Shown here: in pieces, positions 16,466-26,455 of the stretch
Layout: every line of letters begins with the position of its first letter
Position numbering within the stretch: the first letter of the stretch is position 1
Assembly: GCF_000702065.1 (NCBI RefSeq)
Contig: NZ_JNKN01000006.1
Coordinates: 1-64,000, forward strand
DNA length: 64,000 bases
Source of the DNA: Kandleria vitulina DSM 20405
Lineage (GTDB): Bacteria > Bacillota_I > Bacilli_A > Erysipelotrichales > Coprobacillaceae
Direction: 5' to 3'
The notes under the pieces: generated by a model
The model's database searches: none
Seen by the model: the letters and a program-made list of their open reading frames with translations, nothing else
What the model was told of the DNA's origin: nothing
Position numbers and translations under genes: made by a program

Positions 16466-18409
16466 GTGTTAAAACAGCTTAAGAATAATAAAGTCTTTTT
16501 ATTGTTACTGATATATGATATCGTTGTCGTTAATTTATCTTATTTTATTGCCTTAATGTTACGATTTGATTTAAGTTATTCACTTATTGAGCCAATCTAT
16601 TTAAAGACATGGCTACACTTTGTTCCCATTTATACAATATTTTCCATAGTTGTTTTTATTTACTTGAATTTATATAAAAGTATCTGGCGTTTTGCGAGCT
16701 ATATGGAACTTGTAAGAGTAGTAGGAGCCACGGTGGTGACTTCTTTTTTTCATATTACAATGACAATAATGTTATTGAATAGAATGCCTATTTCTTATTA
16801 TCTAATAGGAGGTCTCTTGCAGTTCTTATTCATGATCAGCATTCGTTTTTCTTATCGCTTTATCTTACTTATACGTTCACGTACAAGTAAGCCAAGTCAT
16901 CGAGTCATGCTCGTAGGAGCAGGGGATGCGGGAATGATGATCTTAAGAGATATCAGAAGAGCTAAGGAAGTCAATGAACGTGTTGTGTGCATCATCGATG
17001 ATGATGAACGCAAGTGGGATAAATATCTTGAAGATGTGCCCATCGTAGGGGGACGAAATGATATTGTTGCCAATGTTGAAGCGTATGACGTTGATAAGAT
17101 CTATATTGCCTTACCTAGTGCGAATGCAAAAGAACGAAAAGAAGTTCTAGAAATATGCAAGGATACTGATTGTGAAATTAAGGTGCTTCCAGGCATGTAT
17201 CAGTTAGTAAGCGGAGAAGTGAGAGTAAGTCATATGAAGAAAGTCTCAATTGAAGATCTTCTTGGTAGAGAACCAATCGATGCTGATCTAAGTGAAGTTT
17301 TCTCTTTTATTAATGAAAAGACTGTCCTCGTTACTGGTGGAGGAGGATCCATTGGATCAGAACTCTGTCGCCAGATCGCTAAAAATAATCCTAAGAAGCT
17401 GATTATTTTTGATATGTATGAAAATAATGTTTATGATCTTCAGCAGGAATTGAAATATCATTATCCTGAACTTGATTTTATTGTAGAAATTGGATCTGTG
17501 CGAGATTCCAGAAGACTCTGGGATCTTTTTAAGACATATCGTCCCGATATCGTCTACCACGCAGCTGCCCATAAGCATGTTCCATTGATGGAAGTGAGCC
17601 CTAATGAAGCCATCAAGAACAATGCGATTGGGACTTACAAGACAGCCTATGCAGCAATGATGAATGGCTGTAAGAGATTTGTACTAATAAGTACTGATAA
17701 GGCTGTTAACCCAACCAATATCATGGGAGCTTCAAAGCGACTTTGCGAGATGATCATTCAAGCCTTTGATGCAAAAATCAAGCGCAATGAAGTGCATCAG
17801 ATTCCTGAACTGTTTACACATTTTCAGGAAGATTTTGATGTCACTATTGAAGATGACTATGATCACATAGAAACAGAATTTGTAGCTGTAAGATTTGGAA
17901 ACGTTCTTGGATCCAACGGTTCAGTTGTACCATTGTTTAAAAAACAATTGGAAGCAGGTGGACCACTCACCGTCACTGATCCAAGAATGATACGTTACTT
18001 TATGACAATACCTGAAGCGGTATCGCTTGTCTTACTGGCTGGAACATTTGCCAAGGGAGGAGAAATCTTCGTATTGGATATGGGTTCACCAGTTAAGATA
18101 GATGACTTAGCGAAAAACTTAATTCGCTTTTCAGGATTCAAGCCCAATGTGGATATCAAGATTGTCTACACCGGATTAAGACCGGGAGAAAAGCTTTATG
18201 AAGAAAAGCTGATGGCCGAAGAAGGTCTACAAAAGACAGAAAACAATCTTATTTTTATTGGCAATCCTATTCCATTTGATATTGATGGCTTCCTAAAACA
18301 ATTGGAAACCATGATGAAAAAAGCATATGAGAATGACAGCAATATAAGGGAATATGTGGCTACGATGGTTAACACATATCATCCACGAAAGGAAACAGAC
18401 AATGTATAA
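16466..18409 (+). CDS. UDP-N-acetylglucosamine 4,6-dehydratase, PglF/CapD-like
   Basis: GTG 16466 has better spacing to AAAGGGG than GTG 16460 and gives 647 residues. It has four N-terminal membrane helices (to about residue 125), a CoA-binding-like Rossmann domain (HRVMLVGAGDAGMMILR) and a second Rossmann fold (VLVTGGGGSIGSELC) carrying STDKAVNPTNIMGASK. The Met in place of the usual catalytic Tyr and the Lys four residues on match PglF-type enzymes. It would make a UDP-4-keto-6-deoxy-hexosamine, which the next gene's aminotransferase would aminate. It overlaps that gene by 8 bases. Confidence 0.92.
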   Translation: MLKQLKNNKVFLLLLIYDIVVVNLSYFIALMLRFDLSYSLIEPIYLKTWLHFVPIYTIFSIVVFIYLNLYKSIWRFASYMELVRVVGATVVTSFFHITMTIMLLNRMPISYYLIGGLLQFLFMISIRFSYRFILLIRSRTSKPSHRVMLVGAGDAGMMILRDIRRAKEVNERVVCIIDDDERKWDKYLEDVPIVGGRNDIVANVEAYDVDKIYIALPSANAKERKEVLEICKDTDCEIKVLPGMYQLVSGEVRVSHMKKVSIEDLLGREPIDADLSEVFSFINEKTVLVTGGGGSIGSELCRQIAKNNPKKLIIFDMYENNVYDLQQELKYHYPELDFIVEIGSVRDSRRLWDLFKTYRPDIVYHAAAHKHVPLMEVSPNEAIKNNAIGTYKTAYAAMMNGCKRFVLISTDKAVNPTNIMGASKRLCEMIIQAFDAKIKRNEVHQIPELFTHFQEDFDVTIEDDYDHIETEFVAVRFGNVLGSNGSVVPLFKKQLEAGGPLTVTDPRMIRYFMTIPEAVSLVLLAGTFAKGGEIFVLDMGSPVKIDDLAKNLIRFSGFKPNVDIKIVYTGLRPGEKLYEEKLMAEEGLQKTENNLIFIGNPIPFDIDGFLKQLETMMKKAYENDSNIREYVATMVNTYHPRKETDNV

Positions 18410-19613
18410 CAAAAATAAATCACCACTCAATGAAAAAGTCTATCTGTCTTCTCCCACCATGCATGATCTTGAAATGCAATACATGGAAGAAGCCTATAAG
18501 ACCAATTGGATGTCAACTGTAGGAGAAAATATCAATACGTTAGAAAATCAGATTTCAAAAATGACGGATCATTACGCTGTTGCATTATCATCAGGTACAG
18601 CAGCCTTGCATATGGCTATGAAACTAGCAACAGAACGTGCCTATGGAAAAGGGGAAACATTAAGAGGACATCGTGTCTTCTGTTCTGACTTGACCTTTGA
18701 TGCATCCATCAATCCGATTCTTTATGAAGGCGGTATTCCCGTCTTTATCGATGTCGAAAAAGACAGCTGGAACATGGATCCTGACGCATTAAGAAAAGCC
18801 TTTGATACTTATCCAGAAGTTAAGATTGTCGCACTTGTGCATCTTTATGGTACACCTGCCAATATGGGAGAAATCATGAATATCATTAATGAACATGATG
18901 CTATTCTTATCGAAGATGCAGCCGAATCCATGGGAGCAACCTATAAAGGAAAGCAGACAGGAACATTTGGTCATTATGGATGCTACTCTTTTAATGGCAA
19001 TAAGATCATCACTGGTTCATCAGGAGGTGTCCTTATCTGTAAAGATGAAGAAGATGCCAATAAAGCAAGAAAATGGAGTACACAGTCACGTGAAAATGCG
19101 CCCTGGTATCAGCATGAGGAACTCGGCTACAACTATCGTATGTCCAACGTCATTGCCGGCGTTGTAAGAGGGCAGATGAATTACTTGCAAGAACACATCA
19201 ATCAAAAAAAGGATATCTATGAAAGATATAAAGAAGGATTAAGTGATCTTCCCGTGACACTAAATCCACTCATAAAAGAAGGACAGGCCAACAATTGGCT
19301 GACTTGTCTTCTGATCGATGAAGAGGCCATGTGCCCACAGATAAGAGATGATCATAATGTCCTTTATAAAAGCGAAAAGAACAAGACATGTCCACATGAA
19401 ATACTTGATGCATTAAATGAAATTAATGCAGAAGGAAGACCTATCTGGAAACCAATGCACATGCAGCCATTGTTCCACCGTTATCCATTTATTACATGTA
19501 CACATCTTGGAGAAGATCTTTTTAGAAGAGGACTCTGTCTTCCTTCTGACAATAAAATGACACCTGAAGTACAAGATTACATCATTGATGTCATACGCGC
19601 CTGCTTTGAATAG
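18402..19613 (+). CDS. DegT/DnrJ/EryC1 sugar aminotransferase (PglE-like)
   Basis: ATG 18402 overlaps the dehydratase stop; the 403-residue product has the PLP fold with GTAALHMAMKLA, DLTFDASINPILYEGGIPVFIDVE, IEDAAESMGATY and the Schiff-base lysine in FNGNKIITGSSGG. These enzymes transfer an amino group from glutamate to a 4-keto sugar nucleotide. Following a PglF-like dehydratase, the product would be a UDP-4-amino-4,6-dideoxy-N-acetylhexosamine. No PglD-like acetyltransferase is in the operon, so the amino group may stay free or be modified elsewhere. Confidence 0.92.
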   Translation: MYNKNKSPLNEKVYLSSPTMHDLEMQYMEEAYKTNWMSTVGENINTLENQISKMTDHYAVALSSGTAALHMAMKLATERAYGKGETLRGHRVFCSDLTFDASINPILYEGGIPVFIDVEKDSWNMDPDALRKAFDTYPEVKIVALVHLYGTPANMGEIMNIINEHDAILIEDAAESMGATYKGKQTGTFGHYGCYSFNGNKIITGSSGGVLICKDEEDANKARKWSTQSRENAPWYQHEELGYNYRMSNVIAGVVRGQMNYLQEHINQKKDIYERYKEGLSDLPVTLNPLIKEGQANNWLTCLLIDEEAMCPQIRDDHNVLYKSEKNKTCPHEILDALNEINAEGRPIWKPMHMQPLFHRYPFITCTHLGEDLFRRGLCLPSDNKMTPEVQDYIIDVIRACFE

Positions 19614-19624
19614 GGGGTGCTTTT

Positions 19625-21241
19625 TTGTCTCGTAAGAAAAAATACGCACTTGCATTAGGCCTTCTTGCCATTGTAGGTGTTCACTCACTAAAAAAACAAG
19701 CTCAGCGTACTAGCTATCAAGCAAAAGAGATTGAGCCGATTCCATTAAGAAAACAAGGATTCTATGAAAGACGCACTAAGCGTCTTTTTGATATCACCGC
19801 TTCTCTTCTTGCCCTTATCATCTTTTCACCACTCTATCTTCTTGTAGCTCTACTGGTAAGATGCAAGCTAGGATCTCCTGTTCTCTTTACACAAGAACGA
19901 CCAGGATTAATTGATAAAGAAGGAAAAGAAACCATCTTCAAGATGTATAAATTCCGTACCATGACTGATGAACGAGATGAACAGGGACAATTATTAAGCG
20001 ATGAAAAACGACTAACAAAGTTTGGAAAATGGCTACGTTCAACTTCACTAGATGAACTTCCTGAAGTCTTCAATATCTTAAATGGCACCATGTCAGTAGT
20101 AGGACCACGCCCACAGCTTGTCAGAGATATGGTCTTTATGAGCAAACAGGACCGTATTCGTCATAGCGCTAAACCCGGTCTTTCAGGATTGGCACAGGTC
20201 AATGGAAGAAATGCGATCAGCTGGGAAGATAAGCTTTCATGGGATCGACGCTATGTCGAAAAGGTGAGCTTTCTAGGTGATCTAAAGATCATCCTTTTAA
20301 CAGTAAAGAAAGCCTTCATTAAACAAGAAGGCATCTCCATGGACAATCATGCGACCGCATTGGATTATGGAGATTATCTTCTTGAAAGTGGTCAAATAGA
20401 AGAAATGGATTATGACATCAAACAATTTGAAGCCAAGAAAATTCAAAAAAACAATGTCAGAAAAGGCATAGAAGGATTGGTCTCTATTATTATGCCATCA
20501 TACAATACAGCCACTTTAATCAAGTCTTCTATTCAGTCCGTCCTTGATCAGACTTATCGTAATTGGGAACTTATCATCGTAGATGATTGTTCCACTGACC
20601 ATACTCAAGATGTATTGAAAGACATTCATGATCCACGTATTACCATTATTTACAATAAAACCAATGAAGGGGCAGCGATGTCTCGCAATAAGGCCTTACG
20701 TCTAGCTAAAGGACAGTGGATGGCCTTTTTAGATTCAGATGATCTTTGGCATAAAGATAAGCTCGAAAAGCAGCTTTCATTTATGAACAAGAACAATTAC
20801 AGCTTCTCTTATACCAACTATGAAGAAATCAATCATCGTGGAGGCAAGATGAATGTTGAAGTGAAAGGGCCAAAACGTATCACCATGAGAGGGATGTATC
20901 GCTATTGCTGGATGGGATGTTTAACGGTTATGTATGATGCCAACAAGGTGGGCGTCATTCAAATTGAAGATATCAAGAAAAACAACGATTATGCCATGTG
21001 GCTAAAAGTATCTCAAAAATGTGATTGTTTTCATCTAGATGAAACACTTGCCTCTTATCGAAGAGGCCGTCTTGACAGTATTTCTTCTAGTTCACTTTTA
21101 ACATTAATAACATGGCATTATCGTCTTTTCCGCATTGCTGAAAAGAAAAATCCAGTTATGAGTCTATTGTGTACATTACGCAATATGATATTTGGATTCT
21201 ACAAGAAAAAACGATATGTCAAGAAAGGGGAAAGGACATAG
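19625..21241 (+). CDS. Phosphoglycosyltransferase (PglC-like) fused to GT2 glycosyltransferase
   Basis: TTG 19625 follows GGGGGTG and gives 538 residues in two enzymes. Residues ~45-240 are a bacterial sugar transferase (RTKRLFDITASLLALIIFS re-entrant helix, KMYKFRTM, STSLDELPEVFNIL, MSVVGPRP, KPGLSGLAQVNGR). It would put the first phospho-sugar on undecaprenyl phosphate. After a linker, residues ~285-520 are a GT2 domain (SIIMPSYNTATLIKSSIQSVLDQTY, IIVDDCSTD, MAFLDSDDLW). The fusion would hand the lipid-linked first sugar straight to the second transferase. It follows the PglF/PglE pair, so the first sugar may be the diamino type. Confidence 0.92.
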   Translation: MSRKKKYALALGLLAIVGVHSLKKQAQRTSYQAKEIEPIPLRKQGFYERRTKRLFDITASLLALIIFSPLYLLVALLVRCKLGSPVLFTQERPGLIDKEGKETIFKMYKFRTMTDERDEQGQLLSDEKRLTKFGKWLRSTSLDELPEVFNILNGTMSVVGPRPQLVRDMVFMSKQDRIRHSAKPGLSGLAQVNGRNAISWEDKLSWDRRYVEKVSFLGDLKIILLTVKKAFIKQEGISMDNHATALDYGDYLLESGQIEEMDYDIKQFEAKKIQKNNVRKGIEGLVSIIMPSYNTATLIKSSIQSVLDQTYRNWELIIVDDCSTDHTQDVLKDIHDPRITIIYNKTNEGAAMSRNKALRLAKGQWMAFLDSDDLWHKDKLEKQLSFMNKNNYSFSYTNYEEINHRGGKMNVEVKGPKRITMRGMYRYCWMGCLTVMYDANKVGVIQIEDIKKNNDYAMWLKVSQKCDCFHLDETLASYRRGRLDSISSSSLLTLITWHYRLFRIAEKKNPVMSLLCTLRNMIFGFYKKKRYVKKGERT

Positions 21242-21242
21242 A

Positions 21243-22145
21243 ATGGAACGTGATTCACTGCTTTATAAATTAAGAAGAAAGACACAGGTAGCTGCCAGAT
21301 ATGTCTTATCAGATGAAACCTTATCAAAGATCTATTACCGTCTTGTCTTAGGCAAGACGCTTCATCTTAAAGATCCAAAGACATTCAATGAAAAGATTCA
21401 ATGGCTCAAATTGTATTATTATCCAAATGATAAAAATGTGATCAAAGCTACAGATAAATACACTGTAAGAGACTACATCAAAGAGAAAGGATATGGCCGC
21501 ATTCTCAATAAACTCATTGGTGTATGGGATGATGTCAATGACATCAATTGGGAACAGCTGCCTAGTCAGTTTGTACTAAAATGTACGCATGGCTGTGCCT
21601 ACAACATCGTTGTTTCAAACAAAGAAGAAGCAAATGAAAAGAAGATCAAGAAACAATTAAGAAAATGGCAAAAAGAAGACTTTGGCAACTTTAATATTGA
21701 AATACATTATTCAAAAATAAAAAGCCACAGAATCATCTGTGAAGAATTCTTAGGAGACGTCATCACAGATTATAAATTCTTCTGCTTTAATGGAGAACCA
21801 CAATTTATATATGTATCCACAGATCTTATTCATGATCGACAGGCACAATTAGGCTTTTTCACTCTTGATGGAGAAAAGATTCCTTTAAAAAGAGATGACT
21901 ACGCTGATATTGAACAAATGGAAAAACCATCCTTCTTCAACGATATATATATCGCTGCAAAAGATCTCAGTCAGGATTTTCCATTTGTACGTGTTGATTT
22001 CTTTATTGCCAACAATACCTTCTATTTTGCAGAACTTACCTTTACACCAGGAGCAGGCATGATGCCATTTAATCCTGATTTATATGATCAAGAGTGGGGG
22101 GAGATGCTTCATATTGAACATCTCATCAACAATGAAGACGCATAA
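21243..22145 (+). CDS. TupA-like ATP-grasp protein
   Basis: ATG 21243, just after the previous stop, gives 300 residues. It matches the ATP-grasp TupA family found in exopolysaccharide clusters: KTFNEKIQWLKLYYY, then LPSQFVLKCTHGCAYNIVV (phosphate-binding loop), CEEFLGDVITDYKFFCFNGEP and FVRVDFFIANNTFYFAELTFTPGAGM (metal ligands D and E). ATP-grasp enzymes ligate a carboxylate to an amine or thiol, so this one may add an amino-acid or similar substituent to the repeat unit. Truncated homologous sequence is fused into the gene at 14815. Confidence 0.85.
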   Translation: MERDSLLYKLRRKTQVAARYVLSDETLSKIYYRLVLGKTLHLKDPKTFNEKIQWLKLYYYPNDKNVIKATDKYTVRDYIKEKGYGRILNKLIGVWDDVNDINWEQLPSQFVLKCTHGCAYNIVVSNKEEANEKKIKKQLRKWQKEDFGNFNIEIHYSKIKSHRIICEEFLGDVITDYKFFCFNGEPQFIYVSTDLIHDRQAQLGFFTLDGEKIPLKRDDYADIEQMEKPSFFNDIYIAAKDLSQDFPFVRVDFFIANNTFYFAELTFTPGAGMMPFNPDLYDQEWGEMLHIEHLINNEDA

Positions 22146-23163
22146 GAAGGTGCTGATCATCGGACATTTTGCCCAAGGGCAAAATATGTGCGATGGTCAG
22201 ACAGTAAAGACATTGACGCTTTATGAAGAATTAAAAAAGAAGTCTTCATGGACTATCAATATTGTAGATACCTATATGAAAAAGAATCCAATAAGACTTC
22301 TTTTTACATCATTAAAAGCAATATTGACGCATAAGCAGATTATTGTTCTTTTATCAGGAAATGGCATGTCCTTTTATTTTCCTTTGCTTTATTTTTTTAC
22401 AAAAGTATTCAAGAAGGAGATCTATCATGATGTCATTGGTGGAAATCTTGATCAGTATGTCAAAGACAACCCAAAGTTTAAGAAGTACCTTAACAGTTTT
22501 GAAGTAAACTGGGTAGAAACCCATCTTTTAAAAAAGAAATTAGAAGATGTGGGTGTAACTAATTGTGTAGTTATCCCTAATTTTAAAAGACTGCCCATCA
22601 CTCAAATTGAAGTGGCCTATCATCCGCTCTTTAAATTCGTACTCTTTTCAAGAGTCATGAAAGAAAAGGGGGTAGAAGAAGCGATTGAAGCTGTTCAACT
22701 TATTAACCTTAAAAATAAGGTCTGCCAATTGGATATTTATGGACCCATCGATGAACAATATAAAGAACGCTTTGATTTCGTTATGAAACATGCTCCAGAA
22801 GAAGTGAGCTATAAAGGTGTTGTCAATTTCAATGAAAGTGTTTCTACATTAAAACATTATGATGCTCTTCTTTTTCCTACAACATGGAAAGGAGAAGGCT
22901 TCCCAGGAACACTTATTGATGCCTTTTCATCCGGGCTTCCCGTTATAGCTTCAAGATGGGCAAGCAATGAGGAAATAGTGGTTCACGGACAAAATGGATG
23001 GCTTTATCCTAAAGAAGACATCATGACATTAAGACAGGCAATGCTTACTTTTATGTATGATACAGAAATCTTAACAATGAAAAAACACGCACGTGAAAGT
23101 GCGCAGCTCTATCAGCCAGATCGTTATATTCAGATGATCATAGATACACTAGAAAGGAGATGA
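22132..23163 (+). CDS. Family 4 (GT-B) glycosyltransferase
   Basis: ATG 22132, inside the end of the ATP-grasp gene, gives 343 residues with the start MKTHKKVLIIGHFAQGQNMCDGQTVKTL. The GT-B fold shows FVLFSRVMKEKGVEEAIEAV and the C-terminal nucleotide-sugar motif FPTTWKGEGFPGTLIDAFSSGLPVIAS, with the E-x7-E pair loosely kept (GEGFPGTLID). It would add one sugar to the lipid-linked repeat. Donor and acceptor are unknown. Confidence 0.85.
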   Translation: MKTHKKVLIIGHFAQGQNMCDGQTVKTLTLYEELKKKSSWTINIVDTYMKKNPIRLLFTSLKAILTHKQIIVLLSGNGMSFYFPLLYFFTKVFKKEIYHDVIGGNLDQYVKDNPKFKKYLNSFEVNWVETHLLKKKLEDVGVTNCVVIPNFKRLPITQIEVAYHPLFKFVLFSRVMKEKGVEEAIEAVQLINLKNKVCQLDIYGPIDEQYKERFDFVMKHAPEEVSYKGVVNFNESVSTLKHYDALLFPTTWKGEGFPGTLIDAFSSGLPVIASRWASNEEIVVHGQNGWLYPKEDIMTLRQAMLTFMYDTEILTMKKHARESAQLYQPDRYIQMIIDTLERR

Positions 23164-24245
23164 TTATATTGAAACGTTTACTTTGCATTGTCAGTTCACT
23201 CGATATGGGAGGAGCTGAAACATTTCTTATGAAAATCAATAGAAGTCTTCCTTCTTCTTATCGTATGGACTTTATCGTCTCTACTAACGAAGGCGTCTAT
23301 GAAGAAGAAGTAAAAAAACTAGGAGGACGCATTTTTAGAATTCCACTTCGTACCTCTTCTCCAATAAAAAGCTATAAGGCGCTCAAGAAGATTGTCAGTG
23401 ATCACCATTATGATTACGTACTCAAACTATGCGATACGCCCATTGGCTACTTCGATCTTTTAGCATGCAAGAAAGGTGGTGCAACACATTTATGTGTACG
23501 CTCCTGCAATGCGAGCAGTCAGGATTCATTTTTAAGAAAAACCATCAACAACATATTAAGAAAACCTTTCAATCGCATTGCGACTACCAAGATTGCACCT
23601 TCTTCATTAGCAGGTGAATATACGTTTGGCAAGAATGAAGATTTCCATCTTCTTCATAATGGATTAGCATTAGAACAATACCGATTTAATAAAGAAGAAA
23701 GAGAACGTGTAAGAAAAGAGTGGAATATAGAAAACACATTCGTCATTGGTCATATCGGAAGATTCTCTCATCAGAAGAATCATGACTATCTTCTAGATAT
23801 CTTTGAAGAAGTCAGAAAAGAAAAAAACGCCAGACTGATGCTTATAGGGGAAGGCGAGCTTCTCTATGATATAAAAGAACGAGTCCAGCATTACAAAGAT
23901 GAAGTCATCTTCTGCGGTCTACAAAAAAATATTCCATCGCTTCTTTCAGCGATGGATCTTTTTGTATTTCCTTCATTTTATGAAGGTATGCCAAACACCG
24001 TCATAGAAGCACAAGCCAACGGCTTGCCTTGTCTTATTTCTGACACCATCACAAAGGAAGTGCTTCTTACTGATTTGATAGAGATGGTTTCTATTGAAGA
24101 GTCACCATCTTTATGGAAAGACAAGATAAAAATGAATAGGGAAAGAGAACGTACACATTATGTGGAGGAACTAAAAGAAAAAGGCTATGACATTGAAGAT
24201 GTAGTAAAGACATTTATCTCACTTATTTTTGAAGAGGAACTATGA
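23160..24245 (+). CDS. Family 4 glycosyltransferase
   Basis: The ATG at 23160 overlaps the previous stop (ATGA), and TTG 23169 is an alternative; the product is up to 361 residues. It starts LLCIVSSLDMGGAETFLMKIN, the common EpsF-type N-terminus. It has VIGHIGRFSHQKNHDYLLDIF and the donor-site motif FPSFYEGMPNTVIEAQANGLPCL with E-x7-E. It closely resembles the third GT4 at 25325, probably by duplication within the operon. Confidence 0.9.
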   Translation: MIILKRLLCIVSSLDMGGAETFLMKINRSLPSSYRMDFIVSTNEGVYEEEVKKLGGRIFRIPLRTSSPIKSYKALKKIVSDHHYDYVLKLCDTPIGYFDLLACKKGGATHLCVRSCNASSQDSFLRKTINNILRKPFNRIATTKIAPSSLAGEYTFGKNEDFHLLHNGLALEQYRFNKEERERVRKEWNIENTFVIGHIGRFSHQKNHDYLLDIFEEVRKEKNARLMLIGEGELLYDIKERVQHYKDEVIFCGLQKNIPSLLSAMDLFVFPSFYEGMPNTVIEAQANGLPCLISDTITKEVLLTDLIEMVSIEESPSLWKDKIKMNRERERTHYVEELKEKGYDIEDVVKTFISLIFEEEL

Positions 24246-25315
24246 CAGTCTACTTTATCTTCTTCTTGATCATGAGCCTTATTTGGTTAGCTCTATTCCC
24301 CTATATGGAAATAACGTACAATTCTGTCTCTAAATTACAAAAGCAGGTCTTCTGCTTTATAGTTGCGATTCTTTTGATTCTATTGGCTGGAGTTAGAAAG
24401 ACAAACATGGGGGCAGATACAACCGTCTATCTTCAGGCATTAAAGTACTATCAATCGCTTCCTAGAAATACGATTCTTAGTGCTCCGCTTGTTTATCCCT
24501 ATGACTTTGAACCGGGCTTTTTCCTATTAACAAAAATAGCAGCCCTATATTCCTTTTCACCAACGTTCTTTCTTTTTGTCATAGCAGCACTTATCTATAT
24601 ACCACTTTGTATATTTATAAGTCATTATTCTGAAAATCCTTACATCAGCATTCTTGTTTATTTTGCATTTGGCTTCTTTGGCTATAGTCTAGGTATCTTT
24701 AGACAGCTGATTGCGATTTCTTTTAGCCTGATGGCTTTTCACTTTATTCATAAAAAGCAGCTGCTTCCTTATATAGTAAGCATCCTGTTTGCATCATTGT
24801 TTCACACATCTGCATTGATCTTATTGCCATTTTATTTCTTATCAAGATTAAATCCAGAAAAAAAACATCTCTTCATCATTCTGTCAATAGAAGCAATTCT
24901 TTTGGTATTAGGAAGACCGCTCGCTCTTTTTATCATTAACAGTCTTCCTTTATATGCTAAATACATTGGCGGTAAATATGACACCTCCGATACGAGCTAT
25001 ACCATGTTAATGATCTACAATCTTATTCTGATTATTTCTTTCTTTATCAAAGATAAAGAAAAGAATCTACAATATGCAAGAAATGCCTTATTGATTGCGA
25101 TCATCATACTTTGTCTAAGCTATTCAATCACCATTTTAGGAAGAGCAGTACTCTATTACAGCATATTCCTAATTCTGCTTATTCCTGTCATTATTGATCG
25201 CATCATCGTCAATAACAAATTGTATTTTTATGGCATCTGTATTTTGTCATTAATATATTTCTTCTATTACATTACAAAAGGATCAATCATTGATCCTTAT
25301 CGATTCTTTTTTTAA
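24242..25315 (+). CDS. EpsG/Wzy-type polysaccharide polymerase
   Basis: The 357-residue membrane protein has about ten helices and the EpsG-family signature: LLAGVRKTNMGADTTVYLQ after the first helices, a periplasmic EPGFFLLTKIAALYS and GIFRQLIAISFSLMAF. These proteins join lipid-linked repeats outside the membrane. The start overlaps the stop of the preceding transferase by 4 bases. It is the only polymerase candidate in the cluster. Confidence 0.88.
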   Translation: MTVYFIFFLIMSLIWLALFPYMEITYNSVSKLQKQVFCFIVAILLILLAGVRKTNMGADTTVYLQALKYYQSLPRNTILSAPLVYPYDFEPGFFLLTKIAALYSFSPTFFLFVIAALIYIPLCIFISHYSENPYISILVYFAFGFFGYSLGIFRQLIAISFSLMAFHFIHKKQLLPYIVSILFASLFHTSALILLPFYFLSRLNPEKKHLFIILSIEAILLVLGRPLALFIINSLPLYAKYIGGKYDTSDTSYTMLMIYNLILIISFFIKDKEKNLQYARNALLIAIIILCLSYSITILGRAVLYYSIFLILLIPVIIDRIIVNNKLYFYGICILSLIYFFYYITKGSIIDPYRFFF

Positions 25316-25324
25316 GGAGGGTTT

Positions 25325-26455
25325 ATGATTAAACTCATGCATTTTATTCACGGATTCAATACCGGAGGAGCAGAGACACTCGTCAAGAACTATATGACAC
25401 ATATCGATCATTCTGTTTTTGATGTCACTGTCTTATGTATTGAACATTTTCCCGATTCTCCCTACGAAGACTATCTTAAAAGGCAGGGGATAAAGGTCAT
25501 CTATCTTTGTGATAATATCAAGCACTTTGATAGTCGTCGTCTAGATCATCGTATCCTCAATCATATAGAAATCTATCTTCAAGTAAGAAAACTTATTAGA
25601 GAGGTTTCTCCTGATATTATTCATTTTCATCTGGCTTTACAAAAATATATCCGTTTCGCCAAGCCAAAAAAGAATACAATCATGTTCTACACGCAACATT
25701 TTGATTTCTCAAGAATGATTGAAGATCGTATCCAGATGACACATCTCAAATGGGTCATCAGCCACTATCCTACTGAAATTATCGCCTTGCATAGTCAAAT
25801 GAAAAAAGAGATGTCTCATCTCATCTCTCCTCAATATATTGAGGTATTAAACAACGGTATTGATATTGATCAATATCAAAATCTTCCTTCAAAAGTAGAG
25901 AAGAGAAAAGCTCTTCATATTGATGAGAATGCACTTCTTATCGTTCATGTAGGACGCTTTGATAAGATCAAAAATCATGATTTCCTTCTTGATGTCTTTA
26001 ATGATATTAAGAAGAAGCGTCCGTCAGCTTCTCTTCTTCTGATTGGTTCAGGAACAGAGGAAAAGGCGATTCTTGATAAGGTGAAAAGACTTCATCTAAA
26101 AGATGATGTCCACATCTTATCTAACAGAGATGATGTCAATGAATGTCTTCAGATGGCCGATGGGGCAATCTTCCCATCATTTTCAGAAGGTATGCCTATT
26201 TCACTTGTAGAAATGCAGGCAGCGGGTTTACCGATTGTCACGTCAGATGTGATTTCAGAAGAGATCAAGGTCTCTAATCTGATTACTTTTCTTCCTTTAG
26301 GAAATGCAGCACAATGGGCTGATACATTGATTGATCATATCGAAAGAAGAGAAGAAGTCATCTATGATCACTTGGAAGAATGGGATATTAAAGAGAGCGT
26401 AAGAAAGCTTGAACGATTATATTTAGAAAGGTATGAAACATGGAATCACGAATAA
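25325..26455 (+). CDS. Family 4 glycosyltransferase
   Basis: The 376-residue GT-B enzyme starts MIKLMHFIHGFNTGGAETLVKNYM, has IVHVGRFDKIKNHDFLLDVF and the donor motif FPSFSEGMPISLVEMQAAGLPIV, and resembles the gene at 23160. AGGAGGG precedes the ATG. Its last 16 bases overlap the flippase gene. It is the third GT4 of the operon, so with the GT2 domain and the phosphoglycosyltransferase the repeat unit may have about five sugars. Confidence 0.9.
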   Translation: MIKLMHFIHGFNTGGAETLVKNYMTHIDHSVFDVTVLCIEHFPDSPYEDYLKRQGIKVIYLCDNIKHFDSRRLDHRILNHIEIYLQVRKLIREVSPDIIHFHLALQKYIRFAKPKKNTIMFYTQHFDFSRMIEDRIQMTHLKWVISHYPTEIIALHSQMKKEMSHLISPQYIEVLNNGIDIDQYQNLPSKVEKRKALHIDENALLIVHVGRFDKIKNHDFLLDVFNDIKKKRPSASLLLIGSGTEEKAILDKVKRLHLKDDVHILSNRDDVNECLQMADGAIFPSFSEGMPISLVEMQAAGLPIVTSDVISEEIKVSNLITFLPLGNAAQWADTLIDHIERREEVIYDHLEEWDIKESVRKLERLYLERYETWNHE

